Positions 9,091 through 16,263 of a stretch of DNA of 64,000 bases are shown one piece after another. Under the pieces are notes generated by a model. It ran no database searches. It worked only from the letters and a program-made list of their open reading frames with translations, and was not told the origin of the DNA. The position numbers were made by a program, and so were the translations under genes. Source of the DNA: Tabrizicola sp. TH137. Lineage in GTDB: Bacteria > Pseudomonadota > Alphaproteobacteria > Rhodobacterales > Rhodobacteraceae. Where the stretch lies: the NCBI RefSeq assembly GCF_002855575.1, contig NZ_PKRQ01000008.1, positions 62,001 to 126,000 of the forward strand, written 5' to 3'. Positions within the stretch are counted from its first letter, which is position 1; each line of letters starts with the position of its first letter.

Positions 9091-9121
9091 CCCGCATCCC
9101 CGGCCTTTCCGGGGGTGCGGG
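9091..9121 (+). terminator. Stem-loop between binding protein and livG-type gene
   Basis: A 13-bp inverted repeat (CCCGCATCCCCGG and CCGGGGGTGCGGG, one G-U pair) with a 5-base loop lies just after the binding-protein stop codon. There is no T-run, so it is unlikely to be a full terminator. Hairpins at this place usually protect the upstream message or cut readthrough, which gives more binding protein than membrane components. Confidence 0.6.
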
Positions 9122-9142
9122 CCTTCCCTTCCGGTGGTGGTG

Positions 9143-9862
9143 ATGACCGTTCTCGAACTTACGTCCGTTTCCAAGAGTTTCGGCGCCTTGAAGGTGACCG
9201 ATGACGTGAGCCTGTCGGTGCCGAAGGGGCAGGCGCTGGGGGTCATCGGGCCGAACGGGGCGGGGAAATCGACGCTGTTCAACCTGATCACCGGCAACAT
9301 CCTTGCCGATCAAGGGCGCATCACCCTGCTGGGACATGATGTGACGCGGCGCCCGGCGATGGATCGGGTGCGGATGGGTGTCGGGCGCAGTTTCCAGATC
9401 CCGCAGCCTTTTGAAGGGTTGACGGTGTTCGAGAACCTGCTGACCGCCGCCGCCTATGGCCGGGGACTGCCCGAAAGTGCAGTGGCCGGGGATTGTGCCG
9501 ACGTACTGCGCGATACGGGCCTTCTGGGGAAGGCCAATGCACTGGCGGGAAGTCTGACGCTGCTGGATCGCAAGCGGCTGGAACTGGCGCGCGCGATGGC
9601 GACGGGGCCGGAACTTCTGCTGCTGGACGAGATCGCGGGCGGTCTGACCGAGGCGGAATGCCGGACATTGGTGGAAACCATCCGGGGACTGCACGGAAAG
9701 GGCATCACGATCATCTGGATCGAGCATGTGCTGCACGCCCTGAATTCGGTGGTGGAGCGGCTTCTTGTGCTGGATTTCGGCAAGGTGATCGGGATCGGAG
9801 AGCCTGCCGAGATCATGGCCTCGAAGGAGGTGCGCGAAATCTATCTGGGGATGGAGGTCTAG
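9143..9862 (+). CDS. Liv-type ABC transporter ATP-binding protein (LivG family)
   Basis: This 239-residue ATPase has Walker A GPNGAGKST at about residues 38-46, the LivG-specific GRSFQIPQPFEGLTVFENLL block and Walker B LLLLDEIAGGLTEAE. The signature is diverged: SLTLLDRKRLELARAMA replaces LSGGQQR, as is common in this subfamily. The ATG at 9143 follows a run of GTG triplets; the reading frame is open further upstream but that part overlaps the stem-loop and has no similarity. The protein pairs with the LivF-type ATPase that follows two bases later. Confidence 0.87.
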   Translation: MTVLELTSVSKSFGALKVTDDVSLSVPKGQALGVIGPNGAGKSTLFNLITGNILADQGRITLLGHDVTRRPAMDRVRMGVGRSFQIPQPFEGLTVFENLLTAAAYGRGLPESAVAGDCADVLRDTGLLGKANALAGSLTLLDRKRLELARAMATGPELLLLDEIAGGLTEAECRTLVETIRGLHGKGITIIWIEHVLHALNSVVERLLVLDFGKVIGIGEPAEIMASKEVREIYLGMEV

Positions 9863-9863
9863 G

Positions 9864-10565
9864 GTGCTGGAAACACGCGGTCTGACGGCATCCTATGGGC
9901 AGTTCAAGGCGCTGTTCGGCATCGACATGACCGTCGCGGCAGGCGAATGCGTGGCGATCATCGGCGCGAACGGGGCCGGCAAGACCACGCTTCTGCGGTC
10001 GATCACCGGGGTCCTGCGCAACGGTCCCGAAATGATCCTGCACCGGGGCGACCCCATCGGCGCGTTGTCGGCAGACAGGGTGATGCAGCGCGGCATCGCC
10101 ATGGTGCCGGAAGGGCGGCGGCTGTTTCCATCCTTGTCGGTGGAAGAGAACCTGCTGATCGGCGGACAGGTGCGGCGCGGATCGGGCCATTGGTCGCTGG
10201 ACGAGATTTACCGGCTGTTCCCCATCCTGAGGGAGCGGCGGCACAGCCCTGGCACGGCGCTTTCGGGCGGGCAGCAGCAGATGGTGGCCATCGGACGGGC
10301 GCTGATGTCGAACCCGGAATTGCTGCTCTGCGACGAGATCAGCCTTGGCCTTGCGCCGGTGGTGATCCGCGACATCTATGCCGCGCTGCCGACGATCCGG
10401 GCCTCGGGCGCGGCGGTGGTGCTGGTGGAACAGGACATCAGCCGCGCTTTGTCGGTCGCCGATCGGGTCTATTGCCTGATGGAGGGGCGCGTGACCCTGA
10501 GCGCGCGTGCATCCGAGATCACGCGCGAGGCGATCCACGCGGCCTATTTCGGAGAAGCGGCATGA
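9864..10565 (+). CDS. Liv-type ABC transporter ATP-binding protein (LivF family)
   Basis: This 233-residue ATPase has Walker A GANGAGKTT, the LivF hallmark GIAMVPEGRRLFPSLSVEENL, signature LSGGQQQM and Walker B LLLCDEISLGLAP. It starts at a GTG one base after the previous stop codon, so expression depends on translation of the LivG-type gene. It ends with an ATGA overlap with the permease. Together with LivG it forms the cytoplasmic ATPase dimer of the importer. Confidence 0.87.
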   Translation: MLETRGLTASYGQFKALFGIDMTVAAGECVAIIGANGAGKTTLLRSITGVLRNGPEMILHRGDPIGALSADRVMQRGIAMVPEGRRLFPSLSVEENLLIGGQVRRGSGHWSLDEIYRLFPILRERRHSPGTALSGGQQQMVAIGRALMSNPELLLCDEISLGLAPVVIRDIYAALPTIRASGAAVVLVEQDISRALSVADRVYCLMEGRVTLSARASEITREAIHAAYFGEAA

Positions 10566-11425
10566 TCTGGCTGGATACCGTGGTGCAGGGGGTGCTGCTG
10601 GGCGGGCTTTATGCGCTGTTTGCAGCGGGTTTGTCGCTGGTGTTCGGGATCATGCGGCTGGTCAATCTGGCGCATGGCGACCTGATCGTGGCTTCGGCCT
10701 TCCTGATCCTGATCGTGGTGGAGACGCTGGGGCTGAATCCTTTCCTTGCCGCTTTGGTGGCGGCGCCCGCGCTTTTTGCCCTTGGCTGGGCGTTGCAGCG
10801 GTTCGTCCTGAACCGCGTATTGGGAAAGGATATTCTGCCGCCGCTTCTGGTGACCTTCGGTCTGTCTGTCGCCTTGCAGAACGGGATGCTGGAACTGTTC
10901 TCGGCGGATAGCCAGCGCATCGCGGCGGGGCCTCTCGAGAGCGCCTCCATCGACCTTGGGATCGTGACGGTGGGGACGATGCCGCTGCTGACCTTCGCGT
11001 CGGCGGTGCTGGTGATCTTTCTGCTGAACCGGCTGTTCTATTCGACGGCACTGGGGCGGGCCTTCCGTGCCACATCGGACGATGCCGTGACGGCCAGCCT
11101 TATGGGGATAAACCCGAAATCCGTCTTTGCCATCGCGACGGGGCTGGCCATGGTGATCGTGACCATTGCGGCCCTCTATCTGGGGATGCGGGCGAATTTC
11201 GATCCCTCGGTCGGACCGGCGCGGCTGATCTATGCCTTCGAAGCGGTCATCATCGGCGGCCTGGGAAGCCTTTGGGGGACGCTGATCGGCGGGGCGATCA
11301 TCGGTGTCGCGCAGACGGTCGGGGCGCAGTTGAACCCCGAATGGCAGATATTGGCCGGGCATCTGGCCTTTCTCGTGGTGTTGATCCTGCGGCCACGGGG
11401 CCTGTTCCCGCGGGCGGTGGATTGA
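10562..11425 (+). CDS. Liv-type ABC transporter permease (LivH family)
   Basis: This 287-residue membrane protein has eight or so hydrophobic segments. The LivH signature is seen near the start (GGLYALFAAGLSLVFGIMRLVNLAHGD) and again near the end (EAVIIGGLGSLWGTLIGG). The start is fixed by the four-base ATGA overlap with the upstream ATPase gene. It makes one half of the transmembrane channel with the LivM-type protein encoded six bases downstream. Confidence 0.88.
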   Translation: MIWLDTVVQGVLLGGLYALFAAGLSLVFGIMRLVNLAHGDLIVASAFLILIVVETLGLNPFLAALVAAPALFALGWALQRFVLNRVLGKDILPPLLVTFGLSVALQNGMLELFSADSQRIAAGPLESASIDLGIVTVGTMPLLTFASAVLVIFLLNRLFYSTALGRAFRATSDDAVTASLMGINPKSVFAIATGLAMVIVTIAALYLGMRANFDPSVGPARLIYAFEAVIIGGLGSLWGTLIGGAIIGVAQTVGAQLNPEWQILAGHLAFLVVLILRPRGLFPRAVD

Positions 11426-11431
11426 GGGGGC

Positions 11432-12484
11432 ATGATGCAGGTCACCGTCACCACCCGCACCCGCAGCAGCAGCATTGCCGGCTATGCCGCCATCGCCCTG
11501 ATCGTGATCGGGCTGGCCTTGCCTGCCTTCGCCTCGCGCAGCCTGATACAGGACCTGTTCTTCATTCTGACCATGCTCACGCTGGCGCAGTTGTGGAACC
11601 TGATCGCGGGATATGGCGGGATGGTCAGCGTCGGGCAGCAGGCCTTTGTCGGGATCGGGGCCTATGCGATGTTCGCGGGCGTGATCCTGTGGGGGATGGA
11701 CCCCGTTCCCGCCATACTTCTGGGAGGTGTGGCAGGGTTCCTGCTGGCCATACCGATGGCCTTTTTCGCCTTCCGTCTGCAAGGCGCGTATTTCGCCATC
11801 GGGACATGGGTGATCGCCGAGGTGACGCGCCTGATCATCGCGCAGTGGAAGACGCTGGGCGGCGGGACGGGCACCAGCCTGCCGCGCGAGGCGACGTCGG
11901 ACATCATGGGTGTGGAGGCCATCGCCCAGCTTTTCGGCCTGCGCGATGCGGCGGCGCGGGACGTGCTGGCCTATTGGCTGGCACTCCTGCTGGCTGTCGG
12001 GACGATGGCCGCGATCTATGCGTTGCTGCGATCGCGCACGGGGTTGGCGCTGGCAGCGGTGCGCGACAATGACAACGCGGCGCAGTCGGTGGGGGTGGAT
12101 GCGCGGCGGGTGAAATGGATGGTCTTTCTGGCCGCCGCCACGATGACCGGCCTTGTCGGCGCACTGATCTATGTGCAGACGGCGCGGATCAGCCCGGATG
12201 CCGCCTTCAGCGTGACCACATGGACGGCCTATGTCATCTTCATCGCGGTGATCGGCGGCATAGGCCGGCTTGAGGGACCGATCCTCGGCGTCCTTGTCTT
12301 CTGGGGGTTGCAGACGGCCTTTTCCGACTATGGATCGTGGTATCTGCTTGCCCTCGGGCTGATCGCCATCGCTGTCATGCTGCTTGCCCCGCGTGGCCTT
12401 TGGGGCCTGATCGCGGACCGATGGGGCATCGCCCTTTTCCCTGTTCAACGACGCCTGATCCTTGAAGGAACCCGCCATGGCTGA
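11432..12484 (+). CDS. Liv-type ABC transporter permease (LivM family)
   Basis: This 350-residue permease has multiple membrane segments and the LivM core GYGGMVSVGQQAFVGIGAYA, plus the cytoplasmic coupling loop SRTGLALAAVRDNDNAAQSVGVD. It ends with LAPRGLWGLIADR, typical for the family. The last eight bases overlap the start of the flavin monooxygenase gene, so transporter and catabolic enzyme are in the same transcript. The transporter is therefore likely dedicated to this aromatic pathway. Confidence 0.88.
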   Translation: MMQVTVTTRTRSSSIAGYAAIALIVIGLALPAFASRSLIQDLFFILTMLTLAQLWNLIAGYGGMVSVGQQAFVGIGAYAMFAGVILWGMDPVPAILLGGVAGFLLAIPMAFFAFRLQGAYFAIGTWVIAEVTRLIIAQWKTLGGGTGTSLPREATSDIMGVEAIAQLFGLRDAAARDVLAYWLALLLAVGTMAAIYALLRSRTGLALAAVRDNDNAAQSVGVDARRVKWMVFLAAATMTGLVGALIYVQTARISPDAAFSVTTWTAYVIFIAVIGGIGRLEGPILGVLVFWGLQTAFSDYGSWYLLALGLIAIAVMLLAPRGLWGLIADRWGIALFPVQRRLILEGTRHG

Positions 12485-14231
12485 CATCACGACCGACGTC
12501 CTTATCATCGGCACCGGCCCCGCCGGAAGCGCGACCGCCGCGCTCCTTTCGTCCTACGGGGTGGCCAATGTGGTGGTGAACCGCTACCGCTGGCTGGCCA
12601 ATACGCCCCGCGCCCATATCACCAACCAGCGCACGATGGAGGTGCTGCGCGACCTCGGCCACGAGGTGGAAGAGGAGGCGATGAAGCACGCCACCCATCA
12701 GGAATTGATGGGCAACAACGTGTTCTGCGTGTCGCTGGCGGGCGAGGAGCTGGGGCGGATGCAGAGCTGGGGGACGAGCCCGGAAAGCAAGGCGCGGCAC
12801 CTGCGCGCCTCGCCTTGCGAGATGAACGACCTGCCGCAGACCTATATGGAGCCGATCCTCTTCACCACCGCTTGCAAGCGGGGCACGCAGGCGCGGATGA
12901 GCACCGAATACCTGTCGCATGTGCAGGATGCCGAAGGGGTGACGACCACATGCCGCGACCGGCTGACAGGCAAGGACATCACGATCAAGTCGAAGTATCT
13001 TGTGGGGGCGGATGGCGGCAATTCGCTGGTCGCGGAACATGCCGGGCTGCCCTTCGAAGGCAAGATGGGCGTGGGCGGCAGCATGAACATCCTGTTTCGG
13101 GCCGACCTGTCGCGCTATGTCGCGCATCGGCCATCGGTTCTGTACTGGGTGATGCAGCCGGGGGCGAATGTCGGCGGGATCGGCATGGGCCTTGTCCGCA
13201 TGGTGCGGCCGTGGAACGAATGGCTGATCGTCTGGGGCTATGACATCAGCCAGCCCGCGCCGGAGGTGACGCCGGAATTCGCCACCTCGGTCGCGCGGCA
13301 ACTGGTGGGCGTGCCCGATCTGGAGATCGAGCTTCTGGGAGCCAACACCTGGACGGTGAACAACTGCTTTGCCACGCATATGCAGAAGGACCGCGTCTTC
13401 ATCATGGGCGACGCGGCGCATCGGCATCCACCGTCGAACGGGTTGGGGTCCAACACCTCGATCCAGGACGGGTTCAATCTGGCCTGGAAGCTGGCCGCGG
13501 TGATCAAGGGTAAGGCCGGGCCGAAACTGCTGGACAGTTACAGCGCCGAGCGCGCGCCTGTGGCGCGGCAGATCGTGACGCGGGCGAACCAGTCCATCGC
13601 GGAATTCGGGCCTATCTTCGAGGCCCTGGGGATGGATGGCGGCGTGGATCATGACCGGATCGAACGCAGCATGGCCGCCCGATGCGACGCAACGGGGGCG
13701 GGCGAGAAGCAGCGGGCCGCGTTGCGGAAGGCGATCGACTTCAAGGTCTATGAATTCGATTGCCACGGGGTGGAGATGAATCAGCGCTATGCCTCGGGTG
13801 CCGTTGTCGCGGAGGGACAGACGCCCCCCGCGGCGAATGCCGACATGGAGCTATACTACCAGCCCACCACCTTTCCCGGTGCGCGGATGCCGCATGCCTG
13901 GGTCTATGACCGCAAGGGGGGCAAGCATTCCACGCTGGACCTGTGCGGGAAAGGGCAGTTCACGCTGATCACCGGGATCGGGGGCAGGGCCTGGCGCGCG
14001 GCAGCAGAGGCTGCCGCGTGGGATCTGGCACTGCCCATTCGCATCGTGACCATCGGGCCGCGCGCCGATTTCGAGGATCATGTGGGCGATTGGGACAGGG
14101 TCCGCGAGATCGGGGATGGCGGCTGCGTCCTTGTCCGTCCGGATCAGCACGTCGCCTTTCGCAGTCTTGGGTCGTCGACCACGGCCGAGGCCACGCTTGC
14201 CGGCGCCTTGCGCGCCATTCTGGGACATTGA
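12477..14231 (+). CDS. FAD-dependent aromatic hydroxylase (TfdB/phenol monooxygenase family)
   Basis: This 584-residue flavoprotein hydroxylates an aromatic ring using NAD(P)H and oxygen. The FAD dinucleotide motif GTGPAGS is at residues 12-18; the second FAD/NADPH-site block GDAAHRHPPSNGLGSNTSIQDG is near residue 312. A C-terminal thioredoxin-like domain follows, as in phenol hydroxylase and 2,4-dichlorophenol 6-monooxygenase. The length is close to TfdB. In this operon the likely role is to make hydroxyquinol or hydroquinone from resorcinol, a hydroxybenzoate or a (halo)phenol; the exact substrate is unknown. GAAGGA lies upstream of the ATG at 12477. Confidence 0.85.
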   Translation: MADITTDVLIIGTGPAGSATAALLSSYGVANVVVNRYRWLANTPRAHITNQRTMEVLRDLGHEVEEEAMKHATHQELMGNNVFCVSLAGEELGRMQSWGTSPESKARHLRASPCEMNDLPQTYMEPILFTTACKRGTQARMSTEYLSHVQDAEGVTTTCRDRLTGKDITIKSKYLVGADGGNSLVAEHAGLPFEGKMGVGGSMNILFRADLSRYVAHRPSVLYWVMQPGANVGGIGMGLVRMVRPWNEWLIVWGYDISQPAPEVTPEFATSVARQLVGVPDLEIELLGANTWTVNNCFATHMQKDRVFIMGDAAHRHPPSNGLGSNTSIQDGFNLAWKLAAVIKGKAGPKLLDSYSAERAPVARQIVTRANQSIAEFGPIFEALGMDGGVDHDRIERSMAARCDATGAGEKQRAALRKAIDFKVYEFDCHGVEMNQRYASGAVVAEGQTPPAANADMELYYQPTTFPGARMPHAWVYDRKGGKHSTLDLCGKGQFTLITGIGGRAWRAAAEAAAWDLALPIRIVTIGPRADFEDHVGDWDRVREIGDGGCVLVRPDQHVAFRSLGSSTTAEATLAGALRAILGH

Positions 14232-14233
14232 CC

Positions 14234-15115
14234 ATGAGCAACACCGAAAACGGGTTCTTCACCGAGGCGACCTCGGCCGAGGTCGTCATCTCGCGCAATT
14301 CCAAGGCGAGGGATGCGCGGCTTGCCGAGGTGATGGCCGTGATCATCCGCCACCTGCACGCAGCGGTGAAAGAGATCGAGCCGACCGAAGCGGAATGGTT
14401 CGAGGCGATACGGTTCCTTACGGCGACAGGCCATATGTGCAACGATTGGCGGCAGGAGTTCATCCTGTTGTCGGATGTCCTGGGCGTGTCGATGCTGGTC
14501 GATGCGATCAACAACCGCAAACCTTCTGGCGCGTCGGAAAGCACTGTGCTGGGCCCGTTCCATGTGGCCGATGCGCCGGAACTGCCGATGGGGGCGGATA
14601 TCTGTCTGGATCAGAAAGGCGATCCGATGCTGGTGCGGGGAACGATCCGATCCACCGACGGCAGGCCGCTGGCAGGGGCGAAGATCGACGTCTGGCAAGC
14701 CAATGACGAAGGATTCTACGATGTGCAGCAGAAGGGCATCCAGCCCGATTTCAACCTGCGCGGCGTGTTCCGGACAGGGGTGGACGGGCGCTACTGGTTC
14801 AAAGGGGTGAAGCCGAAGTTCTATCCGATTCCCGATGACGGGCCGGTGGGCAAGCTTCTGGCGGCGCTGGGGCGGCATCCCTATCGGCCGGCGCATCTGC
14901 ATTATATCCTGGAGGCGGCGGGGCATGACCGGTTGGTCACGCATATCTTTGATCCGGACGATCCCTATATCGCGTCGGATGCGGTGTTCGGGGTCAAGGA
15001 AAGCCTTCTGGCGAAGTTCGACCTGATCGAGGATGAGGCGGCGATCCGGGCGGCGGGGTTCGACCGGCCCTTCTATCTGGTGGAACACGATTTCATTCTG
15101 GCGCAGAGCGCCTGA
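14234..15115 (+). CDS. Hydroxyquinol 1,2-dioxygenase (copy 2)
   Basis: This 293-residue intradiol dioxygenase would convert hydroxyquinol to maleylacetate. The Fe(III) ligands are a Tyr in GFYDVQQ, a Tyr in KFYPIPDDG and two His in RPAHLHY. The N-terminal domain contains ATGHMCNDWRQEFILLSDVLG, and the sequence looks closer to characterised hydroxyquinol dioxygenases than copy 1 at 4201. It begins two bases after the monooxygenase stop codon, which suggests that the two enzymes act in sequence. It is the last gene of the rightward operon and faces the TetR gene. Confidence 0.88.
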   Translation: MSNTENGFFTEATSAEVVISRNSKARDARLAEVMAVIIRHLHAAVKEIEPTEAEWFEAIRFLTATGHMCNDWRQEFILLSDVLGVSMLVDAINNRKPSGASESTVLGPFHVADAPELPMGADICLDQKGDPMLVRGTIRSTDGRPLAGAKIDVWQANDEGFYDVQQKGIQPDFNLRGVFRTGVDGRYWFKGVKPKFYPIPDDGPVGKLLAALGRHPYRPAHLHYILEAAGHDRLVTHIFDPDDPYIASDAVFGVKESLLAKFDLIEDEAAIRAAGFDRPFYLVEHDFILAQSA

Positions 15116-15121
15116 TCAAGG

Positions 15122-15706
15122 TCAGGCCAGGGCGCGGGCGAAGAGGGCGGCAAGCCTTGCCTGACCGGCGCGGTAGTCGTCCATCCCCCGGACCGAGGTC
15201 TTCAGGCCCTTTATCGCGGTCATGATCGTGGCGGCAACGTCATGGGCCGTGCCAAGGCCCGGCGGGATCGGGCGACGGGCGAGCCAGTCACCCAGAAGCT
15301 GCACCATTCTGGCTTCGCCGGCGCTGGCAAGATCGCCGGTGACGGAGAAACCGGCATCCATGAGTTCTTCGCCATGGGCCGTGGTGAGCACCGCTTCCAT
15401 GAATTTGCCATCCTTGGCGATGAAGGCGGCGAGCAGCGCCTGTTCAAGGCTCTGGCCCGGCCGTTCGAGAGCAGCGCCCATGTCGCGCAGCGCCTCGTCG
15501 AAGTAGCGGATGGCAAGGGAGCGGAAGATGTCTTCCTTGTTGCGGAAATGCAGGTAGAGGGTGCTGCGTGAAATCCCGGCGCCCTTGGCGATGTCGTCCA
15601 TCGCGGTGCGGCGGTAGCCATAGGTTGCGAATGCGCGAAAGGCGGCGTCGAGGATCACGTCCAGACGTTCCGTCACCGTCACGGGGGGAGGCGCTGCTTC
15701 GGCCAT
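15122..15706 (-). CDS. TetR-family repressor, divergent from iorAB-type genes
   Basis: This 194-residue repressor has an N-terminal TetR HTH (TAMDDIAKGAGISRSTLYLHF at about residues 33-53) and a variable ligand-binding C-terminus. I prefer the ATG at 15706. An upstream in-frame ATG at 15748 would add 14 residues, but it falls inside the operator-like repeats and has poor ribosome-site spacing. It is divergent from the molybdenum hydroxylase genes, whose operator-like repeats lie in between. It probably represses those genes and itself; the inducer is unknown. Confidence 0.85.
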   Translation of the reverse strand: MAEAAPPPVTVTERLDVILDAAFRAFATYGYRRTAMDDIAKGAGISRSTLYLHFRNKEDIFRSLAIRYFDEALRDMGAALERPGQSLEQALLAAFIAKDGKFMEAVLTTAHGEELMDAGFSVTGDLASAGEARMVQLLGDWLARRPIPPGLGTAHDVAATIMTAIKGLKTSVRGMDDYRAGQARLAALFARALA

Positions 15707-15716
15707 AGGGACACCC

Positions 15717-15774
15717 TGACAAACATCCTCCAGATTGTCAATTGACATCCTGACATTTCAAGATCATTTTGTCA
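15717..15774. promoter_or_regulatory. Two tandem TetR operator candidates
   Basis: Two copies of TGACA-N14-TGTCA lie at 15717-15740 and 15751-15774, with identical spacing and 34 bp from start to start. Between them, TGTCAATTGACA at 15736-15747 is a perfect 12-bp palindrome that shares a half-site with the first copy. The right copy ends seven bases before the ribosome site of the iorA-like gene. These fit binding by a dimeric TetR protein controlling both divergent promoters. Confidence 0.65.
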
Positions 15775-15793
15775 GAAAGCAGAGGAGAGTCGG

Positions 15794-16261
15794 ATGCCCA
15801 TTACCCTCACCGTGAACGGTCGCCCCGAAACGCTTGACCTGCCACCCGAGATGCCGCTGCTTTGGGCGCTGCGGGACGGGCTGAACCTGACCGGGACGAA
15901 GTTCGGCTGCGGGGTGGCCGCTTGCGGGGCCTGCACCGTGCATGTGGACGGGCAGGCGGTGCGGTCCTGCCAGACGCCGCTTGGCGATGTGGCAGGGGCG
16001 AGCGTGACGACGATCGAGGGTCTGGGGAGCCCGGCAGCGCTGCACGCCGTGCAGGCCGCCTGGCTGGAGGGGCAAGTGGCGCAATGCGGCTATTGCCAGT
16101 CCGGGCAGATCATGCAGGCGGCGGCCTTGCTTTCGGCCAATCCCGCGCCGACGGACGCCGAAATTGACGAGGCGATGTCGGGCAACCTGTGCCGCTGCGG
16201 CACCTATCCCCGCATCCGCGCCGCCGTGCAGGATGCCGCCCGCCGTTTGCAGGAGGTGTGA
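15794..16261 (+). CDS. iorA: Isoquinoline 1-oxidoreductase-type [2Fe-2S] subunit
   Basis: This 155-residue subunit carries two [2Fe-2S] clusters of the xanthine oxidase family. The plant-type cluster uses Cys39, Cys44, Cys47 and Cys59; the second uses Cys98, Cys101, Cys133 and Cys135 (QCGYC and CRCGTY). It hands electrons from the molybdenum site in the large subunit to an outside acceptor. AGAGGAGAG precedes the ATG. The two-subunit layout without a separate FAD subunit, and the Tat signal on the partner, match isoquinoline 1-oxidoreductase and membrane aldehyde dehydrogenases of this group. The true substrate may be another N-heterocycle or an aldehyde. Confidence 0.82.
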   Translation: MPITLTVNGRPETLDLPPEMPLLWALRDGLNLTGTKFGCGVAACGACTVHVDGQAVRSCQTPLGDVAGASVTTIEGLGSPAALHAVQAAWLEGQVAQCGYCQSGQIMQAAALLSANPAPTDAEIDEAMSGNLCRCGTYPRIRAAVQDAARRLQEV

Positions 16262-16263
16262 TC

